From Cylindrobasidium torrendii FP15055 ss-10 (Eukaryota; Basidiomycota; Agaricomycetes; Agaricales; Physalacriaceae), in contig KN880842.1 of assembly GCA_000934385.1 (NCBI GenBank), positions 1 through 15,888 of the forward strand: a DNA stretch of 15,888 nt. The letters run 5' to 3'. The notes below the pieces were generated by a model that saw only the letters and a list, made by a program, of their open reading frames with translations, had not been told where the DNA came from and searched no databases. How positions within the stretch are numbered: the first letter of the stretch is position 1; each line of letters begins with the position of its first letter. Shown here piece by piece: positions 1 through 9,380 of this stretch. Made by a program: the position numbers and the translations under genes.

Positions 1-263
1 GACCGGACCGATCCGCCGATTGTCGGTATCCGGTCGGCACCCCGAGCCCTAGTCCCTCATCTTGACCTCTTGGTCTTTATTGGGATTAGGTGCGCCGTAG
101 CGTAGTCCGCCTGTATACACAATCTAACTTGGTCTTTATTGGGATTAGACCGCCGTCCGAGATCCGGTATTGAAATACCGAGGCATCCCCCGCCGCTCCC
201 GCCTTCCCGCACCCCGATCCCGCCGATACAGGCATCGGTACCGTCTTCCGACCTTCTCCGCGA
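1..263. other. Non-coding left edge with short repeats
   Basis: No convincing gene. The sequence holds a 21-bp direct repeat (listed separately) and a short perfect palindrome at 165-180, with 7-bp arms CGGTATT/AATACCG around GA. Short open frames on the minus strand overlap one another in different frames and have no recognisable domain. The right limit is where similarity to the downstream inverted-repeat unit begins. Confidence 0.5.
69..148 (+). repeat. Two direct copies of a 21-bp repeat
   Basis: The copies at 69-89 and 128-148 are identical; each begins CTTGGTCTTT and ends GGGATTAG, and their starts lie 59 bp apart. The sequence between them is not repeated. Two copies are too few to call a satellite; this may be the edge of a larger array outside the window. 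Confidence 0.8.
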
Positions 264-620
264 CAACAGCCAGCGATAAGCACTCTGAATCGAACAAGCG
301 ACCCCGTAGAGTCTCCTGTCGATCAGCTTGTTGCACTTTCAGCTAAACCCGGTACATCGCTAGGACATCGTTCCCTTAAACCATACAGCCCGGAATACGT
401 CGAATGCAGAGCCCCCTAGTGGTCATATTTGCGGTATAGACGGATAGCTGTCGTAGGATATCTGTGTGAGGGGATAGTAGTAGAAGGGGCTATCCAGAAG
501 ATATGCGCCACACTATTATCAACATCTATCAACATGCACTCAAGCTCCATGCATTGATATTGATGATGAATGAGCCTCACCGCGCCAAACCCACATTATT
601 CTCACCGTATTCGAGAAGCT
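264..620 (+). repeat. Inverted-repeat unit 1, left arm (A)
   Basis: This arm is in direct orientation with 1620-1966 and in reverse complement with about 765-1085. Shared landmarks are the CTGAATCGAACAAGCGACCC block, the GCTTGTTGCACTTTCAGCTA block, the CCCCCTAGTGGTCA block and, near the inner end, CACCGCGCCAAACCC. Compared with the second copy, this arm lacks the outer ~170 bp, so the first unit is truncated or diverged on its left. No transposase frame is visible. Confidence 0.8.
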
Positions 621-734
621 GTTCAATTCTGCTCACAGTGGGTAGCAATGGGCAGTGTAATGGTAGTATATGATGTGCTACAAATCTATCGAGCTAGTGA
701 CACTGTAGGGTATCATTTCTATGCCCAAGGGACG

Positions 735-1445
735 CCCCAGGCAATACTTAGCATATTTGGAGTGGGAAACGTGTGATTTCAGCGCGGTGAAGCCAATGCT
801 GAAGGTAACAGAAAGTAACTACTAACCACTGGGTAGCCCATTCTACCACTAGTAGCCCCTCGGCCCCCTCCAGGTTCCCACAGACATCTTGCGACAACTA
901 TCCGTCTATACCGCAAATATGGTCACTAGGGGGCTCTGCATTCGACGTATCTCGGGCTGTATGGTTTAAGGGAACGATGTCCTATGTTACTCGTACCGGG
1001 TCTAGCTGAAAGTGCAACAAGCTGGTCAACAGGAGACTCCAAGGGGTCGCTTGTTCGATTCAGTATGCCTAGCCGCTGGCTGTCTTGGCATTGCTAGGGT
1101 AGTTCCTACTATACAGCACAATCTGAGAGGATTGAAGGGGAGCTTCGAAGTTTGCGGTCCCACGACGTCCACTAGGGACGCCCACTAGGTCCAAGATTCT
1201 GGCTCCAATTTTTGACAATACGAGCGCCGTCACCCTCTTAATCATCAACTCCGAATACTCAATCATCAAGAGAAGTTAGAGAACAATTGGTTGTGAGAAT
1301 ATTGGTAGTAGTACTTACATTAATGTGTTTTAAAATGTACCTTCTTTCCGATTACTGCGAATAACTAGTGTGCATCGTATTGTGGTGACACGGTCTGTTG
1401 AATAATGGAAAAGGGCTGTCAAGCGGCTCTGCGCACTGTAGCCTT
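735..1445 (-). repeat. Inverted-repeat unit 1, right arm (B)
   Basis: This arm is the reverse complement of arm A over its inner part and of 1446-1870 over its outer part, and is in direct orientation with 2129-2800. It continues past the inverted-repeat portion into a copy of the tail of the neighbouring Zn2Cys6 gene (about 1352-1435). No target-site duplication or clean terminal repeat could be fixed by eye, so the class (foldback/MITE-like element or plain segmental duplication) is open. Confidence 0.8.
1352..1435 (-). pseudogene. Fragment of the 3' end of a Zn2Cys6 factor gene
   Basis: Read on the minus strand, this stretch encodes a short piece (LDSPFPLFNRPCHHNTMH, then TSYSQ and a stop) that matches the last residues of TF1 (LDSLFPLFDRPYHYNTMH, then STYSQ). 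Similarity ends abruptly at the junction with the next inverted arm near 1446. No upstream exon of the gene is present here. It is a truncated duplicate carried along with the repeat unit, not a functional gene. Confidence 0.7.
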
Positions 1446-1966
1446 CGTGGATGTCGATGAACTTAGAGGTGCACGGCGCTCGTGTGGTCAAAAGTTGGAG
1501 CCAGTATCTTGGTCCTAGTGGGCGTCCCTAGTGGACGTCGTGGGACCGCAAACTTCGAAGCTCCCCTTCAATCCTTTCAGATTGTGCTGTATAGTAGGAA
1601 CTACCCTAGGTACGCCATGACAGCCCGCGGATAAGTACACTGAATCGAACAAGCGACCCCGTAAAGTCTTCTGTCGACCAGCTTGTTGCACTTTCAGCTA
1701 GACCCGGTTTTCACTAGGACATCGTTCCCTTAAACCATACAGCCCGAAATACGTCAAATGTAGGGCCCCATAGTGGTCACAATTGCGGTATAGTACGGAA
1801 GGTCGTCTCAGGATGTGTGTGGAAGGGGCTAGTAGTCGAAGGGGCTATCCAGAAGATATGCGCCACACTATCATCAGCATGCGCACGAGCCTGACACGAG
1901 CTTCATCCATTCATGGACGATTTTCACCGCGCCAAACCCGCCATATTTCGCCGTATTCGAGCTGGC
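1446..1966 (+). repeat. Inverted-repeat unit 2, left arm (C)
   Basis: This is the more complete left arm. Positions 1497-1609 are the reverse complement of 1094-1206 with only about three mismatches in 113 bp, much closer than the other arm pairs. Positions 1620-1966 match arm A in direct orientation. Outside 1497 the similarity to arm B continues more weakly to about 1450. Confidence 0.8.
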
Positions 1967-2128
1967 TAGCCAAGTGAGCAAGAAGACGGCGCTCTACGTA
2001 TCGCAGTATATTGCACAGAGGGCCGGCATCGAGATCGGGCAAGGGGCTACCTGCCTACGACTGCAAAAATCGCTTGAGATATTAAGTGGATACTGTATGG
2101 ATGCAGGCTGTTGTCGTTATGCATGAGA

Positions 2129-2800
2129 GAGCCCCCAGGCAAAAATGAACCTATTGAGAATGGGAAACGTGTGAGTTTGACGCGGTGCTGCTTGCCAAAA
2201 TGATATTTAATTGATGAAAGGAAAGTAACCTGGCAGTGGCACGACTATTGGGTGGCCGCTTCTACTACATAGCCCCTCCCGCGGACATCGTGTGACCATT
2301 ATCCGTCCGAACCACAATGATGACCACTAGGGGGCTCCCTTTTTGTCGTATTCCAGGCTGTATTCCGGGCTGTACTCTATGGTTTTAAGGTAACGATGCC
2401 TTCGGTGAAAACCGGGTCCGGCAAAAGTGCGACAAGCTGGTCGACGTGGGTGAGAGTCTACGTGGTCGCTTGTTCGATTCAGTGTACTTATCCCCTGCAG
2501 GCTGTCTGGCGTACCTAGAGGAAGTTCCTACTATGCAGCACGATCCGAGAGGTATTTGCGGTCCGACGATGCAAGATGCTATCTCCAAATTTTGGCAATT
2601 CAAGTGGCTTGCATCGAAAGAGGTAAACATCAAGAGCGAAATTGATTAAATTCCTGGGAGTATCCGTCATGGTACAAGGGGTTTCAGTTTCTACCATCCT
2701 ATTAGATGCTGTGAATACGTGCTATGCATTGTGTTGTAATGATACGGTCTGTCGAACAATGGAAAGAGGCTATCAAGCGCCTTCGCGCTTTGCGCCAACA
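2129..2800 (-). repeat. Inverted-repeat unit 2, right arm (D), overlapping the TF1 3' end
   Basis: This arm is in direct orientation with arm B at an offset of roughly 1.4 kb and is the reverse complement of arm C. Compared with B it lacks part of the block around 1130-1200, and it is more diverged. Its right portion (2691-2800) is the last exon of TF1, so D is probably the native copy and unit 1 the derived one. The spacers between the arms (621-734 and 1967-2128) differ between the units. Confidence 0.75.
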
Positions 2801-4637
2801 TATCAACCACAACTTCCTCTTTCAATACTGATGAATCCGGCTTGCGCTGCTCTACTTGCATAGCCACGACGCAATAAGCCCAGGCAAACTAAGAAGGTCT
2901 TGTGAACAGCGCGGTCAATGAGTTAGAATACACACCACAGTCGTCGGACACATCTTTTCGAAGTCTTCTTCCTTCAGCGTCTGGGTGATAGCCGCGATTC
3001 GATGAACCGCCTCTCTGAGATATTGTTGTGCTGCTGCATCAAAGCGCGCAACCTTTGAATGAAGGATAATAAGTGCCGCATACCCATGAATGACCGACGA
3101 TAGCAATGCTCGTCCCGTCTCCTGGTCGGCCTCGTTCGCCACACGTACGACGCGTTTCCCAAGTTCCTCGATCTCATGAGTAGCGCGCGTGACCAAGCCT
3201 GCGTACTTGGTACGCCATTGATGCAATTCCCACTGGCCTACCAAATAATCAAGAAGAAAGTGTAGAATTGGCAGACAACGCACAGATAGATCCTTTGGGG
3301 ACGGCCTTCACAAGCACTCGCGCTTCGTGGAGGTTGAAAACCGCGCTTGCGCGCGCTGCGACAAGATACGAATCGATAGCCAGTAGACCGTAGTGTGTCT
3401 ATAATACTGTAAGGGTATCAATAACCTCAGAGGGCACGAGGACTCACAGGCAGCTCCCTGAGTTCGTCGTAGAAATAGTCTGGAAAGACCCGCGGAGTGT
3501 CGGAAAGCATGTTCGATGCGACGTCCATGTACATCAACTGCGACAAAATCCCAACCTCCTCCTCTCTTCTCAGTGTTATGAGAGGCGGGCCGTCCGCCAA
3601 TGGTTTCAAGTGCATATCGTACTTGATTGCGGCGTGAACAGCCTTGAGAAAGTGCTCACGAGCGACAAGGCCTCGGCCTCGACAGTAGTTGTACTTGAAG
3701 AGTATCTGCTGAACCTGGAAGGGATAAGAAAGACGGACACTCAAACGAGTATATGTAATACCTCGAGCGCTGTGAGGCCGTCCGCAGTCTCCAAACACTC
3801 CATAACCCGCTGCAGCTGTCTGGCTTCTGAGGGATGTGGTGTATATTGTTGTTTTTCAATGAGACGAAGGACACATCCCATGAGTTGGCCTGCGTGCAAA
3901 ATGGCAGGATGAAGAACAGTTGCATCGCCCAGCATAATCGCTTTTGACCGTTGACTACTGCAAGATACACCGAGTCGAGCGCGGTGCTTGATGAAACATA
4001 GTCTCCTGCATGACTAGCGTGTGAGAGTCAACTTGAGCAAGTCGTTCGCTACTCACACTATTGTAGCGCTCATTTCGGACTCTTCCGTCACAATGCGCGG
4101 AGGAAGTTGAGCCCGTTGGTTGGAACCTGAGCGTTGAGCAAGCTTAAGCTTCTTTTCCAATTCGCGGACTCTGTCGACAAGCTCTGCGATTCCTGTGGGA
4201 TCTGCCTCGAATACGCATTTCCTGCCCGTATTTTGGCACTGCAGGCACTCTGGACGACCGCGGTTGCAACCCTGTTTACGTATTGAGACGAGTTTCTGAG
4301 AGACAAAAGGCTTATGACATGAACAGACAGAAGAAACCCACATGTCTTCGCTTTCTATCCACCTAGTCAGCATTACCCCAGAAACCGGATAAGTCACTGA
4401 CCGACACGGAATGCAGGCAAGCTTGTCGCGGCGAACAACATTTTCTTGCGCAACTTCGCGCCAGTCATTAAGTTTAGCAACTTGTGCAACCCTCTTGGCT
4501 TACTATCAGACGAATGGTAAGGCGGCGAATGGAAAGTACCGACTGTGGCACTGCTCAACACCGTAAGCCACACATCGCTCTCCAACTTCAAAGCCTACTT
4601 GCCTACTATTTGATGAGGACGGGACTCCCGGGGACAT
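2691..4637 (-). CDS. Zn2Cys6 fungal transcription factor (TF1)
   Basis: Predicted DNA-binding regulator with a binuclear zinc cluster. My spliced model (minus strand) has exons 4637-4599, 4493-4402, 4354-4342, 4271-4057, 4005-3762, 3714-3448, 3398-3284, 3237-2936 and 2888-2691, about 494 aa. Cysteines at about residues 40, 43, 50, 57, 60 and 67 give C-x2-C-x6-C-x6-C-x2-C-x6-C. A heptad-like segment follows (ELVDRVRELEKKLKLAQ), then a middle homology region like other fungal regulators (HPAILHAGQLMGC; GREHFLKAVH-type helix; EEVGILSQLMYMD). All junctions from the zinc cluster onward are supported by the paralog at 7317-9380, with matching phases. The first exon (MSPGVPSSSNSRQ) and its acceptor are tentative; an additional small exon is possible. 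The last exon lies inside a repeat copy and its 3' end may have been altered. DNA target and regulated genes cannot be told. Confidence 0.88.
4342..4354 (-). other. 13-nt microexon of TF1 inside the zinc cluster
   Basis: The minus-strand sequence AAAGCGAAGACAT is flanked by an acceptor GGATAG and a donor GTGGGT. Joined to the exon ending CIPC-(CG) at 4402 and the exon starting at 4271, it encodes R-K-R-R-H before G-C and gives the required six-residue spacing between the second and third cysteines. Without it the frame is lost. The flanking introns are 47 nt (4355-4401) and 70 nt (4272-4341). Confidence 0.85.
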
Positions 4638-5157
4638 GTCAAGCTTGAGGAAAGTGGTAATGGTGGTTCAGGATCAAGAGTGCTTAGTAGTACTGGATCA
4701 TTCGATCGGGTTAGGCTGTCATCAAGGATTTGACGAATGCATTATACCCTTTAATTGACCGTCCTTCCCCTTTGTGCGAGCAGGCGCCGAGGTGGGTGGT
4801 GATACTATCGAGGATGACTGTTTCCCCGAGGGTTCGAAGTCAGAATATCTATAGGAGTCGCATGTGCTACTCGGCAGGCAGCCAGGACTTGCGCTCGAAA
4901 TATAACGAGCAAGGCTGAGCGCTGCGGCAAAGAATGTCGACAATAATGCTCTGGTGAGCTGGAATTAATTAAGACAACAAGTATTTACTACTAGTACATA
5001 GTATGTTACAACCACGCCCATAGGCGGTAATGTAATGCGTGCTTTCAATAATAGAACATTAGCTAGTGTGCTCATGCGGGGCGCTCTCATCCACAGAACA
5101 ACTAAAGATTATGGTCAGTAAGCTGAGTGTAAATATAAGACAGGAAGCTGACCCTCG
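4638..5157. other. Intergenic region between TF1 and the 5158-6625 gene
   Basis: Both flanking genes are on the minus strand, so this holds the presumed promoter of TF1 and the 3' end of the upstream gene. I see no supported exon. Open frames at 4722-4943 (-) and 4730-4918 (+) overlap each other and show no domain. An AT-rich patch around 4960-5070 is the only compositional change noted. Confidence 0.5.
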
Positions 5158-6625
5158 TTAAGCTTGGGATGCGTCAAGTCCTAGGCCACTCTCACCCGCG
5201 GCGTGTTTGTCCAAGTAGTACTGCACCAGCGCCTTGCGGAGATGGGCTGCGTAGTCGTAGGGCTGGTCGTCTTCGACATCCTGGTCGTCGGACTTGCTCT
5301 CGATAGCTGCGTCCTGATTTACAGTAGTAGTGTCCTTCATCGTGTTCTTGCCCCGCTTGGCTTTGATATCCAAGTCTTCAAAGTCGGCTGCTCTTTTGCG
5401 ACGCAGGAAAGGCGCTAGGAGACATGAAATTCTGGAGCCATGATAAGAAATAAGAACGAACCTGGTTGATCAAGTGTCGAGTTCTCCTTTCCCTTGACAG
5501 CATTTGCAGTGCGCAGAGGGGAGAGCGGGTTATTGTCAGAGGACGTTGATTTGCTTGTTGTAGGACCAACTGGTCTATCATCAGGAAAAGGGAAGCGTAA
5601 GAAGGGCGCGACGCACCATCGCTTGTTGCTGCTACCTGCGCTGTCATACTACCATGAATGTTGGATGTACTTGCCGTGGCGGGAGAGAGCGAGGGTCCAA
5701 TGGTTGAGATGTCGTTGGAAGCCGTCCTGGCAGCAGTAACGTAGACGGGAGGCCAATCGGCGATTGCGGGTGTGGAATCAAGAGCGATGCCCCGCCCCGC
5801 AAGGCATTGTTCCAGCAGGTGGTGAACCTGACCGGCGTTGAGGCGGGGCCCTTCTGGTTGGAGTGCACTCGACAGCGACGGTAAGCTTGCATGGGGGTAG
5901 CATTCGCTGGCTAAATACATGATGTTTCGGAGGACAGCCTTATTCGCAGGCCGTTTGAGCCGTTTTCTGCACATCTTGTCCAGAGCATCTCCAATGAGGG
6001 CACACAGAGGTCCTGGTCCAAGCTCGAAGCTGGGAGTCGATGTGCGAACGACGTCTTCCATGCCATCGTGAAGCGCTCTGTCAGCCTCTATCAGAGTCGC
6101 CTCGAACGACACGGACGGGTGCTCTTCTATGGCCTTGATGAGGGCCCCTGCGAACCAGCAAACGTCGATGAACGGTGCCGCTGGACAAAGGCGAGCAATA
6201 TCGTGGACGCTAACAAACTTGCCGGAGCTTTGTAGGATGGGTTTGGCAACTATGGGCGGGTTACAAACAATCGTGCGAATAGCCAGGAATGCTACCATTT
6301 TCTACGAAGGACTCGTCGGAATGGTGAAAACAGAGATGGCTACGCTTGGAGATGCTCTCGTGCAATAGTGCACAAGTTGTCGCCTGTTTTGGTTTACGGT
6401 CAGTATTATATCCAGCAGCGAGACAAAAACACGCACTCGGAGGGCATCCGCTTCCAGGGGCTGCCCATCGCTTCGTTCGAGATCGTATAGAACGAAGGGT
6501 GTCGAGCCTCCTCGAATGAGCGTTCTGGTGGCAACGCCGCCGTAGCTGGGAGCAGAGGAAATAAAGACGTGCGTGGAATTTCTAATGAAGGCGTCCATGT
6601 TGGTAGTAGAAGAAGAAGAAAGCAT
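5158..6625 (-). CDS. Unrecognised basidiomycete protein, ~447 aa
   Basis: I do not recognise the family. The model (minus) uses exons 6625-6344, 6301-5671, 5635-5462 and 5414-5158. The junction 6302-6343 (42 nt, phase 0) joins two long open frames, and the last intron 5415-5461 (47 nt, GTTCGT...TAG) is well formed. The second intron (5636-5670) would be only 35 nt and is uncertain, although a frame change near there is needed. The N-terminal half reads as a compact, probably helical fold with several Cys (CPAAPFIDVCWFAGALIKAI). Then comes a low-complexity Ser/Thr/Pro linker, then a basic stretch RRKRAADFEDLDIKAKRGK that could be a nuclear localisation signal, an acidic segment (DDQDVEDDQ), and a C-terminal helix (YAAHLRKALVQYYLDKH). 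An alternative upstream start at 6685 is open in frame. No enzymatic motif is seen. It separates the two paralogous TF genes. Confidence 0.7.
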
Positions 6626-7316
6626 GGCACATCGAGTTGTCGCTGGCGAGGTTGCAAACCCGATCGTCAATCTGTCATTCACCAACCTTCCGGTTTTTGA
6701 TCAAGGTCAAGAATCGGTTTATAGAGGATGGAGAAGCTGAGAGACTCGGAGAAAGAGAGCAGGACAAGCGCAGCCAACGCCGGAGTATGTGCTGAGTAGG
6801 CAACACGCAATAGACCCTTTGGTGGTATTGCATGCAGAAATTCTATTTGAATGAATAAAAGAGATATTCACGACCCACATGGCCGTGTAAGTATTCGGAC
6901 ATGATGGAGCAGTACGAACAAGAGAGAACACCGAGTAAGTCACGCAAACGCGATCGATATTGACGCGACGCGCCGCGCCTCACATTGCTTGAGGGTTGAA
7001 ATTTGAAACGTTGAAGTATCGACCTTCAATGGACAGCGATTCTGTAAGCGCACGAAATAATCGCGCAGCCCCTCCCGTCTCCCAGTCACTCCAGATTCGA
7101 CATGGCTCATTCAGCATTTCAAGTATGCTTAGACTGGTGTAGTGTGGCTTGAAATTCATGCGGACACATACCCACAGAGTAACGGTGGTTAGAATAGGTG
7201 GTTGCTCCCAGAAACAATAGCACTACAATAGTGTTTTCGTATTCGCTAGCGATTAAGAAACGTGTTCCCATACTCTAGACTCCTCACTCCTGTCGTCTTT
7301 TCCCATAGTTTTACAT
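6626..7316. other. Intergenic region upstream of the 5158-6625 gene
   Basis: This is the presumed promoter side of the minus-strand gene ending at 5158 and the 3' side of TF2. I found no exon that joins plausibly to either neighbour. The minus frame 6719-6943 is open but has no domain and no homology to the nearby paralog. No clear repeat was seen. Confidence 0.45.
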
Positions 7317-9380
7317 TCATTCATCCAAAGAACATACCCATAAAGGTCCGTAGCAATTATAGAGTGGTTTATGATTTGGTTTGTATACTAACGTCCCCGG
7401 ATAAGGAAGCGAGAAGGACCAGAACTGATCACACAATATGAGCATTAAGGTCGACGAATAAAGCAATCTCCACGCACCTCTGAAAGAAGGCATCTTTCTG
7501 TCGAGAACAATCGCTCTCTGCTTGATGAGTCCCAGCATTGCGTTCAACTTGTCCGCCGACAGTGGGGTATCTGCTGCAGCAACCTCTTTTTGCAGAGCCC
7601 GCACACAGTGTATCCAAGCGTACTAACAAACGAGCACCCCCCTTAAGTACAGTCCAGATAGCTTACTATATGTAGACTCACCACGGTCGTGGGGCACATT
7701 TTAGAAAGATCATCGTCTTTGAGTGATTGGGTTATTTGCGCGACCTGTATGACAGTCTTCAAGAGCAGTTCGCGTGACTCTGGGAGCGTCGGTGCAGTGA
7801 GAGAATAGAGCTTGATGAGCGCAGCGAATGCCAGTAGTACAGCTGTGAGAAGCCCTCGCGCCGTGTCTGCGTCGTTCTTCTCTTGTATTTCGCGCATACG
7901 GGCTTGTAGGTACGCGAGCTCCCGACGTGTCTTGCCGAGCAGTTGGCTGTAAGATATGTACCATTTTTCTGTGTCAGCCGGGCCTATGGTGGTTGACTTA
8001 GGGCATGCACAGGAGAACGCTGGAGGAGATATTGGCACCTACAACATGTTTCGTTCGACCAGTTCTCCTCGAGGTCGTGAGTAGCCACGAAGTAACTCAT
8101 GCATGACGCGCGCGCTGCGAAGAGATAAACGTCCGTGCACAGAAAGTCGTAGCTGTCCTGTTGTGCATGTGTCAATTTGGATCATCAAATGTGGCCCTCC
8201 TTCACATACGTAGATATCAGAAAGTTCATCGTAAAGGTAGTCAGGGAAGAACAGGACGCCGCCCCGCATGAGGCGTTGGGTCATATCCAGATACAAAAGT
8301 TGACAGAGAATGCCGATCTCCTCTGCTCTGAGAGAAAATGTCCCATCCGAGGGTAGCACCACATCGTCTCGAAGTACTGGGCCAATGTGTAGATCGTTCT
8401 TCATGACAAGATGAGCAGCCTTTAGGACGTGGTCTCGTCCGTCGAAGTAGTAGTCACGGTAGAAAAGGTATTTCGATACAAGCTGGGTCACCTAAGCCCA
8501 ATCATTAGTTGAATCCGAGAACAAGGAAATCGAAGGCCTTACTTGCAAGGCTGTTAGGATATCCAAGTCATTACTCTCGAGAGCCTCGTTCAGGGTCTCC
8601 ATCGTTCTTCGGAGCTGCAGGGACTCTGCCGGATGGGGATGGAATCGTTCTCGCTCGTTGAAATGGAACATGCAGCCTGCGAGTTGGCCTGCATAGACAA
8701 GCGCGGGATGGATTGTGTTTGTGTCGCCATTTCGTATCGCCATGAACCGCTTCTCTGTAAAGCACACACCCAAACGTGCACGGTGTTTCAAGAAGAAGAT
8801 GCGCCTGGGACTGTCAGTGCGCTCGTTCTCTCCGACTTGGACAACACTTACATGGCGGATATATCGCAGTCAAGATCGTCGACCAGGATGGACGGCCGAG
8901 GAGCGGGTGCTAGTCGTGCGTTTGCTTTGACTCGCGCACTCAATTTACGCTGTTGGAGTTGCGCTTCAAGATCCTTGACTCGATTGGCAAGCGCAACGGT
9001 GCCCGTGGGGTCCTTGTCGAACTCGCACTTGCGACCGAAGAGTGCGCATTCTCGGCATTTGGGGCGAACGCGGTCACAGCGCTAGGATGGGTAAGGTTCG
9101 TGAGAAAATGAGTAGTTTGAGAAGCACACCTGCTTCCGCTTTCTACGCACCGTTAGTCAGTTGATGATAGAATGAATACCAATGCGTTGAAGCGGACTAC
9201 CTTACCTACAACCAAGGCAAGCAAGCTTGCTACGATGCTCAAGCGTTCGCTCCACGTATTCCTTCCAGTCCGGGACGTCGGCGCTGGTGCTGGCCTGAGC
9301 TGTTTGAGCCTCGGAGCCTCTCCGTCAGGAAAACGGTGGGAACTTCACCAAGAGTGACCTACCTGTTCGCTTCTAGTCAT
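7317..9380 (-). CDS. Zn2Cys6 fungal transcription factor (TF2), paralog of TF1
   Basis: Predicted nuclear DNA-binding regulator. The spliced model (minus) has exons 9380-9363, 9309-9206, 9142-9130, 9081-8852, 8804-8543, 8491-8210, 8157-8046, 7983-7682 and 7622-7317, about 542 aa. The zinc cluster reads ACLGCRKRKQRCD, then CRECALFGRKC, with cysteines at about 37, 40, 47, 54, 57 and 64, the exact family spacing. A basic/hydrophobic heptad segment (ALANRVKDLEAQLQQ) could dimerise. The middle homology region includes HPALVYAGQLAGCMF, a DGRDHVLKAAHLVMKNDLHI-type helix, and EEIGILCQLLYLDM. Seven junctions match TF1 in position and phase, and one exon is exactly 302 nt in both. The first exon (MTRSEQ, donor GTAGGT) is tentative, the donor GTTGTA at 8045 is weak but matches the TF1 phase, and the C-terminus after MPSFRG is uncertain because an extra intron is possible. 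Confidence 0.88.
9130..9142 (-). other. 13-nt microexon of TF2 inside the zinc cluster
   Basis: The minus-strand sequence AAAGCGGAAGCAG lies between an acceptor GCGTAG and a donor GTGTGC. It supplies the K-R-K-Q residues of CRKRKQRC. The flanking introns are 63 nt (9143-9205, with CTGAC and CTAAC branch candidates) and 48 nt (9082-9129). Size, phase and position equal those of the TF1 microexon. Confidence 0.88.

Noticed and set aside
69..148. CRISPR-like repeat-spacer arrangement
   Set aside because: Only two copies of a 21-bp repeat, in a eukaryotic genome; no array.
264..2800. Possible autonomous DNA transposon with transposase
   Set aside because: No frame longer than about 80 codons and no DDE-type motif; the spacers between arms are under 200 bp. 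At most a non-autonomous element.
3610..3912. Plus-strand open frame of 100 codons
   Set aside because: Antisense shadow of two TF1 exons and the intron between them.
5494..5739. Plus-strand open frame opposite the 5158-6625 gene
   Set aside because: Shadow of the minus-strand exons; no motif.
8633..9085. Plus-strand open frame of 150 codons
   Set aside because: It lies antisense over TF2 exons whose minus-strand reading is supported by a paralog and a zinc-cluster motif; no domain in the plus reading.
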